Positions 44,268-52,300 of a stretch of DNA of 64,000 nucleotides are shown in pieces (position 1 is the stretch's first letter; every line of letters starts with the position of its first letter). Location: positions 1 through 64,000 of the forward strand of contig NZ_JACJVP010000005.1 of the NCBI RefSeq assembly GCF_014212125.1, in the 5' to 3' direction. A program made the translations under genes and the position numbers. Below the pieces are notes generated by a model that saw only the letters and a list, made by a program, of their open reading frames with translations, was not told the DNA's origin and ran no database searches. The DNA comes from Cohnella nanjingensis (lineage in GTDB: Bacteria; Bacillota; Bacilli; Paenibacillales; Paenibacillaceae).

Positions 44268-44309
44268 ACGTTCCCTTGCCAGAACCATGGCTGGGAGCGT
44301 CTTTTTTTA
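44268..44309 (+). terminator. Terminator after nitroreductase gene
   Basis: GACGTTCCC pairs with GGGAGCGTC (imperfect), with an inner CCA/TGG, followed by TTTTTTT. It overlaps a possible GTG/ATG start at 44287 and so argues for the later start of the next gene. Confidence 0.75.
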
Positions 44310-44391
44310 TCATCATCGCGCTTGCATGAAGCGGGCGGAGGCGGCGCAACTTATGGGAACGCGGAAGGTTAGGTTGGAGGGGGAAAATCGC

Positions 44392-45327
44392 ATGACGCGC
44401 GTATTGGCCATTGTGATCTCCGGCGTTGCACTCATCGCGCTGCTGTTGATTCTGATCAGCCTGTACTTGTACCGTTTGGGCGTCAGCCGCAACAAGAAGG
44501 AGTTCCTGCGCACCGATCCCAACATGCCGCAGGTGGAGGAGAGCGCCTGGGAGGCGGCTCAGCGCTGGTACCGCGAGCAGCCGTTCCAGGATGCGGAGAT
44601 CGAGTCCGAGGAAGGGCTTCACCTGCGGGGACACTTCCTGGAAGCCGAGGGGGCTACGCATAAGGTTGCCATTCTTGCGCACGGTTACTCCGGCGAAGGA
44701 GAGGATATGGCGGCTTTCGCGCACTTTTACCATGAATCGGGATACCATGTGCTCATGCCCGACAACCGGGGGCACGGTCACAGCGACGGCAAGTACATCG
44801 GGTTCGGATGGCACGACCGCAAGGACTACCTGCGCTGGATCGACTATGTGGTGAAGCGGATCGGCGAACAAGCGCAGATCGTCCTGCACGGCGTGTCGAT
44901 GGGCGGCGGGACCGTCCTCATGGTGAGCGGGGAGAAGCTGCCGGAGCAGGTCAAATGCGTCATCTCCGACTGCGCGTACAGTTCGGTTACCGGGATTCTG
45001 AGCTATCATTTGAAGATGATGTTCAAGCTGCCCTCATTCCCCTTCATTCCCTTGACGAGTCTGATCTGCAAGCTGAGAGCCGGGTACTTCTTCGGCGAAG
45101 CCTCCGCCATCCGTCAAGTGAGCCGGTCCTGCAAGCCCATTCTGCTCATCCACGGCGACCGCGACACCTTCGTCCCCACGAAGATGGTGGATCAGCTCTA
45201 TGAAGCGGCGCGCAGCGAGAAGCAGAAGCTGATCGTCCGGAACGCCCGGCACGGCACCTCGTTCATCACCGATCCGGACGGCTATCGCAGCGCCGTGATG
45301 GGCTTTATTGGACGGTATGTGGTTTAA
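44392..45327 (+). CDS. Membrane-anchored alpha/beta hydrolase
   Basis: 311 residues from ATG 44392, which follows GGAGGG. One N-terminal membrane helix (VLAIVISGVALIALLLILIS), then an alpha/beta hydrolase: VAILAHGYSGEGEDM (oxyanion), LMPDNRGHGHSDG, HGVSMGGGT (nucleophile Ser), PILLIHGDRDTFVP (Asp) and NARHGTSF (His). The pattern is that of the YqkD/BAAT-like group of Bacillus. Substrate unknown. Its last 23 bases overlap the 3' end of the converging GT-C gene. Confidence 0.88.
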   Translation: MTRVLAIVISGVALIALLLILISLYLYRLGVSRNKKEFLRTDPNMPQVEESAWEAAQRWYREQPFQDAEIESEEGLHLRGHFLEAEGATHKVAILAHGYSGEGEDMAAFAHFYHESGYHVLMPDNRGHGHSDGKYIGFGWHDRKDYLRWIDYVVKRIGEQAQIVLHGVSMGGGTVLMVSGEKLPEQVKCVISDCAYSSVTGILSYHLKMMFKLPSFPFIPLTSLICKLRAGYFFGEASAIRQVSRSCKPILLIHGDRDTFVPTKMVDQLYEAARSEKQKLIVRNARHGTSFITDPDGYRSAVMGFIGRYVV

Positions 45328-46870
45328 CGATGCGATACAGCTTCCAGTACCCGCCGAATTCTTGCTCGAGCTCCGCCCAGTCGGCGCCATCGGCATAGAG
45401 CTGCGGGTACTTCTGGTTGAGGGCGTCCAGCGACAGCACGGCCTGCGGATTCGGCAGCAGCACGTAATCGGCCTTGCTGCCCGCGGGATCCTCCAACGAC
45501 CGCGCGAAGTCCGGATCGCTGGTCACGATGAAGCGTTTGGGATGGTCGCTGTCCATGACGATCCGGAAGCTGCTGAACGAATCGGTTAGAACGAGTTGGT
45601 CGGAATGGCGCTCGTTGATATAGGCCGACACGGATCTGCCCGCTTGCTGCTCGGCATATAGCTTGTTGTGATGGAAGGCTTCGTATTCATCCGAAGCGAC
45701 CTTCGGATCGTTCATCATGAGACCCATCACGCCCGCGCTGGCGAGGAAGCCCAGGATCAAGACGAACGTACCCGTGCGCCGAAGCTTCATCTGGCCGATC
45801 TCATACGGAATCCAAGCAGCCGCGATCGGGAAAGGATACAGGTAATAGCGAATCCAGGCGGCCGATCCCCCCTTCAGGAGCAGTCCGTACTGCATCGCCG
45901 GGATCGACAGGATCAGCGCGAGCAGGACGGCCATGTCTACCCGGAACAGTCTGCGTTCGATCGCTCGGAACAAGACGATGATCGCCAGCGGCATGCTGAA
46001 GTAAGACAGCCTATGGCCGACGAACTTCGCCGTCTCCCATGGGTTGCCCGCCAACTTGGCGAAGACGGGATTGCTCTTGATCAACTCGGCTTGTCCGAGA
46101 TTGCTGTAGGACGACGTGAGAAAATAAAGCGGATCGCCCATGATCGTGTAGTTGAAGAAAATCCAGATCAAGCCGGAGAAGACGACGGGCGCGAGCAGCA
46201 TCGTCCACGTTCCTTCGGTCTCGTGCCAGCGTTCCCGGCGGCTCTCCTCGCTTCGCCGCCAGATCCATAGCCCGGCTGCCAGCGCGACGCCCATTCCGAA
46301 CGTGACCGTCTCGTAGCGCGTCCAGAAGGCCAGCGCCAGCGCGAACGCCACGATGAGCAGCGGACGCACCTCCGCCTTCGACATCCATAGCAGCATATAG
46401 ACGACGCATAGCTGAACGAAGCTGATGAAGACGGCTTCGGTCAGTCCGTTGGCGCCATAGTAGAAAATGTACGGATTCAGCGCGTAGAGCAGGGCGAAGA
46501 GCAGGCTGACGCTCTTCCGCAGACCGAAGGAGAGGCCGGCCCGCATGAGCAAGGAGGCCGACCAGGCCGAGAAGAAGCTGGTCAGCAGGACGGCGGCCAG
46601 ACCCGAGGAAGCCAAGGGCTTGTAGATCGGGTAGAGCGCCAGCGGGATCAGCTCCAGCAAGCTCGGCAGCGGGTTCCACACGAACCCGATATTGGCCAGC
46701 GCGGGATGGCGGCTGTACAGCACGTAGAACGCGTTAGCCACGCGGCTGGAGGCGTCGCCGGACATGAAGCCGTAGATATGCGCCAAATAATAGCCCGTTC
46801 CCAGTTCCAGCACGAAGACGAGGAGGAAGACGAAACGGGGCCAGCGGCTGCTATGCGTCTGTTCGTTCAT
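45305..46870 (-). CDS. GT-C-type membrane glycosyltransferase
   Basis: 521 residues from ATG 46870. About ten to twelve membrane helices; the first outer loop has the acidic motif YGFMSGDASSR expected for the catalytic Asp of PMT/GT39/ArnT-like enzymes that use polyprenyl-phosphate sugars. The C-terminal 120 residues are extracytoplasmic. Last gene of an operon with ManC-like, small-protein and MshEN-GT2 genes, so it probably transfers a sugar to a surface polymer or protein. Acceptor unknown. Overlaps the converging hydrolase gene by 23 bp. Confidence 0.8.
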   Translation of the reverse strand: MNEQTHSSRWPRFVFLLVFVLELGTGYYLAHIYGFMSGDASSRVANAFYVLYSRHPALANIGFVWNPLPSLLELIPLALYPIYKPLASSGLAAVLLTSFFSAWSASLLMRAGLSFGLRKSVSLLFALLYALNPYIFYYGANGLTEAVFISFVQLCVVYMLLWMSKAEVRPLLIVAFALALAFWTRYETVTFGMGVALAAGLWIWRRSEESRRERWHETEGTWTMLLAPVVFSGLIWIFFNYTIMGDPLYFLTSSYSNLGQAELIKSNPVFAKLAGNPWETAKFVGHRLSYFSMPLAIIVLFRAIERRLFRVDMAVLLALILSIPAMQYGLLLKGGSAAWIRYYLYPFPIAAAWIPYEIGQMKLRRTGTFVLILGFLASAGVMGLMMNDPKVASDEYEAFHHNKLYAEQQAGRSVSAYINERHSDQLVLTDSFSSFRIVMDSDHPKRFIVTSDPDFARSLEDPAGSKADYVLLPNPQAVLSLDALNQKYPQLYADGADWAELEQEFGGYWKLYRIVKPHTVQ

Positions 46871-46914
46871 AGGGGCCACGCTCCCGTCCTTCAAGATCGG
46901 CTGCGACAGTTGTT

Positions 46915-49251
46915 CTAGACAGACGGGCTGCCCGGTATTCCCGCATCATGGTCCTCCAATGTCAGTCCGTGCGTCGTCTTCTCCCAATAGAACGGCTTCG
47001 TGATCAGCTGAATGCCCGCCTTCACGGCCGCTATGCTGATCATGATCCAATATACCGGCGTCAAAAGGGTGTATTTGACGAGGGAGAAGGAGAAGGTCTT
47101 GTCCCCTTCCAATCGCATCTCTTTGGTAATCCAATAGAATCCCGCCGTGTAACTATAGACAAAGAGAAAATTGCCGATAAAGAGCTCGATGGCGGAGAAA
47201 TAATAGATCGCGCCCGGGAAAAAGAGCGAGATGATCTCCAACTTCGCGCCGTACCAAAGCACGATCATGAGCCAGAACAAGGGATTGAGCAAAGGAAGTA
47301 TCGGCGTGGCGAACACCATCACTTGAAAGCCGAAGAAGCCCTTCGGACCGAGGTCGCGCCATAGCTTCAAGGGATCGCGCATGTGGACGAGCCAGGTCTG
47401 CATGTACCCCTTGATCCAACGGGATCGCTGCCGGATCCAGTTGCCGTAGCGGCTGTTCGCTTCCTCCCAAGTGCGGGAATCGACGATCGCCGTCTTGTAG
47501 CCTTCCTTGTACAGCCGAATGCCGAGATCCGCATCCTCCGTGACGTTGTACGGATCCCAGGCGTTGATCTCTTTGAGCGCCTTCATCTTGAAGTGATTCG
47601 AAGTTCCGCCTAGCGGGATCGGAATATCGAGCTGCATGACGCCGGGCAGCAAAAGTTCGAACCACATGCTGTACTCATGGGTGAACCAACGGGTCAGCAT
47701 ATTCTGATTGCTGTTGAAGTAGTTCAGCTTCGCCTGGATGCAGCAGCATTCGGGCGGGCTGCTCCGGAAGGCGAGATGAACCTTCTTGAGCTGGTCGGAA
47801 TCGGGCCGGTCCTCGGCGTCGTAGATGACCACGTACTCGCCGCGCGCGCGAATCAGTCCGTAGTTGCATGCCTTCGGCTTCGTCTTCGGCAGGCTGTGCG
47901 GGATGACGAGCACAGTGTAGTAGAAAGGCAGCTTCATCGATCGGAGCAGCTCCTGCGCTTCGACGTCGTCTTCTTCGATCAGCAGACGGACGTCGAGCTT
48001 GGCTTTCGGATAGTCGAGCTGCTCGATATTGCGCAGGAGGTGCGGGATCACGCTGCTCTCCTTGTACATCGGGACCAGGATCGTATAGACCGGCAGCTCC
48101 CGCTCGTCTATGGCGGCGATCTGCTCCGGCGCGAACCGGAGTTGGGCAGCGCGCTTCGTACCGAATAGGATGATGGCGAACTTGAAGACGGACATCGAGA
48201 AATAGACCGCTTGGACGGCCACGTTAAGCACGATCAACGTCCACAGCCAATTCCAGACGAGACAACCGGCCAGGACGAACAGCGAGACGGAGAAGAAGAC
48301 TTTCTGCAAGGTCGTAAAAGTGACGTGCGCCGAATTCTCCGGCTTCTCGGCGATGAGCTTGGACGTGCTCTCGTGCATCAACTCTTCTTCGTAAACGGCC
48401 TTCCAGAAGAACTCCATCTCGCTGCTTGTCGCAAGGACCTGTTCCACAGGCATTCCCAGGTACTTCTCCACGTCTGTCCGACGCTCTTCGTCCAGGGGTT
48501 CGTTAACCGCGATGAGGAACCGATTCACATACTGGTGCACGACGACCGCGCCATACGCTCTGGCCATCGATTCAGGCAGCCGGATTTGCGAATCAAGACT
48601 GATCTCCGCGCCGATTCGTCCGATGCTATGCTGCGTCGCGATGGCCCGGTACAATTGTTCGGGCTCTAGCATTTGCAGCGACAGCAAGACGTCTCCTAGC
48701 AACCCGCCGCTCTTCTGCTGGAAGGAGAGCGCTTTGTCCAGCTGCTCCTGCGAGATATAGCCGGAGGCGACCAGCATGTCGCCGAGCCGCCCCTTGGACG
48801 GCTGCTCGTTCAGGAACGGCAGCAGCTGCTCCGCCGTAGCGAAACCCATGTCGATGAGGATATCGCCAAGCCTGCCGCCATAATCCCGTTGTCTGGCCAT
48901 CGCCGAGTCCAACTGCGCCTGGGAGAGGATGCGCTCATCGACGAGACGGTCGCCCAGCCGGGCGCGAGTGGCGGCCGCGGGAGGAGGCCCCTGGTCCTCG
49001 GGGGATGACCGCTCGTCGTCCTCCGGAGATGACCGCTCCTGGCGGAGATTGCGGATGCGACTGCGCGCTTCTTCAACCTGCCGCTTCAGCTCTTCCGCTT
49101 CGTTGTCCAACCGCATAAGACGGTTGGCATGATCCGCCCGCGTTCGCGCCAGCCTCTCGCTAGCGTGATCCAGTCTAGCCCGCTCCTGCGCGATCTTCTC
49201 TCGCGTCTTACGCGGATGAAGCCCCCGAATCTTTAAGCGCAAGCGTGTCAT
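46915..49251 (-). CDS. MshEN-domain glycosyltransferase family 2 (NfrB/BcsA-like)
   Basis: About 778 residues from ATG 49251 (GAAGGAAGGGG upstream). Order: coiled coil (15-80), two acidic RSSPED repeats, three to four short MshEN-like modules (LGDRLVDERILSQAQLDSAM, LGDILIDMGFATAEQLLPFL, LGDMLVASGYISQEQLDKAL, LGDVLLSLQ), a double membrane helix, a GT2 domain with YTILVPMYKES, the metal motif DAEDRPD, TEDADLG and QRSRWIKG, then four membrane helices. MshEN modules bind c-di-GMP in other proteins, so the polymerase may be c-di-GMP-controlled. Product likely a surface polysaccharide. Confidence 0.88.
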   Translation of the reverse strand: MTRLRLKIRGLHPRKTREKIAQERARLDHASERLARTRADHANRLMRLDNEAEELKRQVEEARSRIRNLRQERSSPEDDERSSPEDQGPPPAAATRARLGDRLVDERILSQAQLDSAMARQRDYGGRLGDILIDMGFATAEQLLPFLNEQPSKGRLGDMLVASGYISQEQLDKALSFQQKSGGLLGDVLLSLQMLEPEQLYRAIATQHSIGRIGAEISLDSQIRLPESMARAYGAVVVHQYVNRFLIAVNEPLDEERRTDVEKYLGMPVEQVLATSSEMEFFWKAVYEEELMHESTSKLIAEKPENSAHVTFTTLQKVFFSVSLFVLAGCLVWNWLWTLIVLNVAVQAVYFSMSVFKFAIILFGTKRAAQLRFAPEQIAAIDERELPVYTILVPMYKESSVIPHLLRNIEQLDYPKAKLDVRLLIEEDDVEAQELLRSMKLPFYYTVLVIPHSLPKTKPKACNYGLIRARGEYVVIYDAEDRPDSDQLKKVHLAFRSSPPECCCIQAKLNYFNSNQNMLTRWFTHEYSMWFELLLPGVMQLDIPIPLGGTSNHFKMKALKEINAWDPYNVTEDADLGIRLYKEGYKTAIVDSRTWEEANSRYGNWIRQRSRWIKGYMQTWLVHMRDPLKLWRDLGPKGFFGFQVMVFATPILPLLNPLFWLMIVLWYGAKLEIISLFFPGAIYYFSAIELFIGNFLFVYSYTAGFYWITKEMRLEGDKTFSFSLVKYTLLTPVYWIMISIAAVKAGIQLITKPFYWEKTTHGLTLEDHDAGIPGSPSV

Positions 49252-49495
49252 GTTGTCCCCTTCCTTCAATCAACATACGTTCTTCCGCAAGCGATGCTCT
49301 TAAGTCGGCTTGCAGCGAACCGTTCCGCGCCGTACCCGTGAGATGCAGCGCCAAGTAACGCTCTTCCTCTTCCGCGATCATTCGCTCCACCGCTTCGATA
49401 TCGGAACGAATCGCCTCTAACGCGGTCTGAACCCTAGCCGGATCGAACCCGACAAGGGCGTATGGTTCCTGCTCCTCTGAGCGTGATCGCTTCAT
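49208..49495 (-). CDS. Small charged helical protein, paralogue 1
   Basis: 95 residues from ATG 49495, which shares a base with the stop of the ManC-like gene (TGATG), so translation is coupled; its 3' end overlaps the start of the GT2 gene by 44 bp. The core YALVGFDPARVQTALEAIRS, DIEAVERMIAEEEE and later LRASLAEERMLIE is mostly helical and is about half identical to the protein encoded at 51032-51286. I know no family. Because it is embedded in the operon, a role with the glycosyltransferase is likely. Confidence 0.75.
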   Translation of the reverse strand: MKRSRSEEQEPYALVGFDPARVQTALEAIRSDIEAVERMIAEEEERYLALHLTGTARNGSLQADLRASLAEERMLIEGRGQHDTLALKDSGASSA

Positions 49496-50814
49496 CAAGC
49501 ATGCAACTCCTCTGCGGGCCGCTTGGCGTCTCGGAAGATAACGACCTCGATCAAGGCCGCGTCCTGATCGGCGACGAATCTTCCGGGGGCAAGGCAAGTG
49601 TGGGTCTGACCGATGTCAAGCGGGACGATCCGATCGTCCTGGATCACGCGGCCATGTCCGCGAATCACGGTCCAGACCGTTACTTGGGATGCCGCTAGCG
49701 TATCGGCCGCAGCCCCCTTCGGAAGGTCGAGGCGATTGGTTTGCGACCCATGCGTATCGGCCGACCTCGAGTCGATCCATTGACGATGAACCCGGATAGG
49801 CGCCTCTCTGGACGCGGCTGTTTCCTTCAGCCCTTCCAAGAGCGGCTTGATGGCAGGCGCGCCGCGTTTGCTGCTGACGAGAATGCCTTCTTGGCCGGCA
49901 ATCACGATGACGCCGGACGTATCGTTGACGATTACGGGAATCGGCAGTTCGTTAATCACGTGGCTGTCCACGCTGCTCACATCCATAAAGCCTTCGCCGT
50001 AGAAAGGCTTGTCCATGCAACGCGCCACGGATCCCCAATTGCCCAGATCCGTCCAAAAGCCGTCAAACGGCAAACAACCGATATGCGATTCCCGCTCCAA
50101 GATCTCATAATCGATACTCCGCGCGGGCAGCGCGGCATAAGACGCAAGGAGATCTTCATAACGGGCGGGATATCCTCTCTCCGCCAGTTTGTCTAAAAGA
50201 TAGCCGACTCGCATGGCGAACACGCCGCAGTTCCACAACGCCCCGTCCGCGATGAGACGCTGGGCGGTTAGCCTGTCCGGCTTCTCGGAGAAGTCCCGCA
50301 CGGGCAGAAATGAGCCTGTCCCCGCCGCGGGGAGAATATATCCGTATTGGTCGGAAGGATGATCGGGTCTGGCTCCGATTAAGCCGATATTGCGATCGGG
50401 CGCCTCGTGCATCGCTCGTGCCAGGAGAGGAAGACGGTCATAGAATGCGGGTTCCGCGCCTCCGTCGACGGGAAGCACGATCACGATCTCGTCTCTCGGC
50501 ACATGCATTTCGCTATGTAAGTATGCTGCGGAGAGGGCGATCGCAGGGAACGTGTCGCGGCGTTCGGGCTCGGCGATACAAGGGCACGAGATGTTCAATT
50601 GCTCGCGAATGACGTCTTTGTACTGGCCGGAGGTAGCGATAACCGTATCATTCTCCAGCGAGAGCCGTGCCAGATGGGACAAAGTTCGCTGTAGCATCGT
50701 CCATTTCTGTCCGGACTCGTTGGTCAAGAGCGGCAGAAACTGTTTCGATTGTTGTTCGGTGGAGAGAGGCCAGAGTCTTTTTCCGGAGCCGCCGGAGAGC
50801 AGTACGATCTTCAT
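49495..50814 (-). CDS. Mannose-1-phosphate guanylyltransferase-like protein
   Basis: 439 residues. The N-terminal nucleotidyltransferase signature LLSGGSGKRLWPLS (residues 5-18) with KQFLPLL is that of ManC/AlgA, which makes GDP-mannose from GTP and mannose-1-phosphate. SEKPDRLTAQRLIADGALWN and DLGNWGSVA are further ManC motifs. The C-terminal 100 residues are a cupin-like beta-domain, probably without isomerase activity. First gene of the glycosylation operon that continues to 45305. Start ATG 50814 behind GGAGAGG. Confidence 0.9.
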   Translation of the reverse strand: MKIVLLSGGSGKRLWPLSTEQQSKQFLPLLTNESGQKWTMLQRTLSHLARLSLENDTVIATSGQYKDVIREQLNISCPCIAEPERRDTFPAIALSAAYLHSEMHVPRDEIVIVLPVDGGAEPAFYDRLPLLARAMHEAPDRNIGLIGARPDHPSDQYGYILPAAGTGSFLPVRDFSEKPDRLTAQRLIADGALWNCGVFAMRVGYLLDKLAERGYPARYEDLLASYAALPARSIDYEILERESHIGCLPFDGFWTDLGNWGSVARCMDKPFYGEGFMDVSSVDSHVINELPIPVIVNDTSGVIVIAGQEGILVSSKRGAPAIKPLLEGLKETAASREAPIRVHRQWIDSRSADTHGSQTNRLDLPKGAAADTLAASQVTVWTVIRGHGRVIQDDRIVPLDIGQTHTCLAPGRFVADQDAALIEVVIFRDAKRPAEELHA

Positions 50815-51031
50815 TGAACCTCTCCTTCCCTATGTCGCTGCGTGCAGGCATAAACGGACGAATAGATAGGTAGTTCTAGGGTCATGAATTCATTATGGAT
50901 AACGTTGCAATAAAGGGTAAAAAAAGATCATATTTAGGCCTGTTGGACCATTATAATTGGTTTGAAGGAAGAAAAAAACATATATTTTGTAAAAGTTTAA
51001 AAGACGTCACCTCAGCATGGGCGACGCCTAT
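50815..51031. other. AT-rich intergenic region upstream of glycosylation operon
   Basis: The most AT-rich gap of this part of the window. It contains CCATTATAATTGG (50948-50960) and other TATAAT-like words on both strands, so it should hold the operon promoter, but no single -35/-10 pair stands out. Confidence 0.4.
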
Positions 51032-51286
51032 TTAGGCTTCATGCGGGCCTCGTTCATCGATTAATCGCCGCTCTTCGGCGAGCGTCGCCTTCAAAGCATC
51101 ATGAAGCGCACCGTTCCTCTCCGCGCGAAGGTGACGCTGCCTCAGGAACGCCTGGTCTTCTTGCGCGAGGGTTCGTTCCGTCGCTTCGATGTCGGAGCGC
51201 AGCGCCTCCAGCGCCGATCGCACGGCAACGGGATCGTAACCGATAAGCGCGTATCGGTGTTTGGGCTTGGCGCGTTTACGTCTCAT
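51032..51286 (-). CDS. Small charged helical protein, paralogue 2
   Basis: 84 residues from ATG 51286 behind AGGAG. The core YALIGYDPVAVRSALEALRS, DIEATERTLAQED and LKATLAEERRLID is close to the operon-encoded protein at 49208-49495. Start is set by the ribosome site and by alignment of the two paralogues; an open frame further upstream has no match. Function unknown; the duplication next to one glycosylation operon suggests related or competing roles. Confidence 0.75.
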   Translation of the reverse strand: MRRKRAKPKHRYALIGYDPVAVRSALEALRSDIEATERTLAQEDQAFLRQRHLRAERNGALHDALKATLAEERRLIDERGPHEA

Positions 51287-51355
51287 CGCGGGTTCATCTC
51301 CTCGCATATTTGGCGCAGATGTCATTCCATTACCCAAATTCACCGGATTCAATAG

Positions 51356-51389
51356 CAAAAAATCCGCTCCTCCTATAGACGAAGCGGAT
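51356..51389 (-). terminator. Terminator of the 51-residue protein gene
   Basis: ATCCGCT (51362-51368) pairs with AGCGGAT (51383-51389) and is preceded by A(5-6), which gives a T-run on the minus strand. Confidence 0.6.
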
Positions 51390-51500
51390 CGGGAAAGAGA
51401 TCGAGGGGATCGCTGCAGGCCCTTGAAGAAGTCATGGGCCGGGGGAAGCCATGGCCAACGGACCTGCAGCCCGGATGCGGCAAGGCACGACTCGCCCGAC

Positions 51501-51656
51501 TTACTTCCCGGTCGATTCCTCGCCTGCCTCCGCGTTCTCATAAGCAATCAGCGTAACCTCGTGGCCGTTCGTCTCGCGCAGGCGCTGCTCCAGCTGGCGG
51601 ATCCGTTCCACGTCGTCCTGGGGAAGACTGGCGAAGCGGTAGGGGTCGGTGTGCAT
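51501..51656 (-). CDS. 51-residue conserved-looking small protein
   Basis: Reads MHTDPYRFASLPQDDVERIR, then QLEQRLRETNGHEVTLIAYE and a short acidic tail. ATG 51656 follows AAAGGAG at 12 bases. It is amphipathic-helical in the middle and resembles small Paenibacillaceae proteins of unknown function as far as I recall. A terminator-like hairpin lies downstream, which supports a real gene. Divergent from the MarR gene. Confidence 0.65.
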   Translation of the reverse strand: MHTDPYRFASLPQDDVERIRQLEQRLRETNGHEVTLIAYENAEAGEESTGK

Positions 51657-51735
51657 GAATCTATCGCGCTCCTTTCTGCAAACTTGAGATCTTCGTTAGT
51701 ATGGGCGCGGCGGCGGGGGCTCATTCAACGGCCAT

Positions 51736-51765
51736 TTGACTTCCGCGCTTGACCTTTGATATAGT
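51736..51765 (+). promoter_or_regulatory. Promoter of marR-MMPL operon
   Basis: TTGACT (51736-51741) and TATAGT (51760-51765), 18-bp spacer. A second TTGACC lies inside the spacer. The leader ATTCACGAAT is a short palindrome that the MarR protein might bind. Confidence 0.55.
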
Positions 51766-51814
51766 TCGTCTGTAGAACAATTCACGAATCAAACTATTCT
51801 CGGAAGGTGAGTTC

Positions 51815-52300
51815 ATGATCGACTGCAAGCTGCTTAGTCAAATCATCAGCCGCTACAAATCGGCGATGTTCACGGTACAGCGGCGGATGAACGCGCTGAT
51901 CCGCGACGAGATGCCGCAGGATCTGACGATCGACCAGTTCTCCACGCTCGAGTATATCCGCTCGCGGGGGCAGTGTACCTCCTCGGAGCTGGCGGAAGTA
52001 TTCTGCGTCGGCAAGAGCTCCATCACGGCGATCATCACCCGCCTGTTCGACAAGCGCCTCATCAAGCGCCTGCCGGACGACAAGGACCGCCGCGTGACTT
52101 ATTTGCGATTGACCGAGGAGGGCGAACGGATTGCCGGCGAGCTCGACGGCAAGATCGAAGATCTCCTCAGCCGATATATGGGTCACTTCGAAGAGAAGGA
52201 AGCCTCGCAGTTCATAGAGACATATGAGAAGCTGGCGCGCGTGCTGGTCCAACAGCCGGAATCCGACGCGCCGGCGGGAGAGGAGAAGCGGCAAGGATGA
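51815..52300 (+). CDS. MarR-family transcriptional regulator
   Basis: 161 residues. The winged helix reads LTIDQFSTLEYIRSRGQCTS, SELAEVFCVGKSSITAIITR and a wing DDKDRRVTYLRLTEEG, all typical of MarR. The stop overlaps the start of the MMPL transporter gene by four bases. Such pairs are normally autoregulated and induced by a toxic or lipophilic ligand that the transporter removes. Confidence 0.93.
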   Translation: MIDCKLLSQIISRYKSAMFTVQRRMNALIRDEMPQDLTIDQFSTLEYIRSRGQCTSSELAEVFCVGKSSITAIITRLFDKRLIKRLPDDKDRRVTYLRLTEEGERIAGELDGKIEDLLSRYMGHFEEKEASQFIETYEKLARVLVQQPESDAPAGEEKRQG

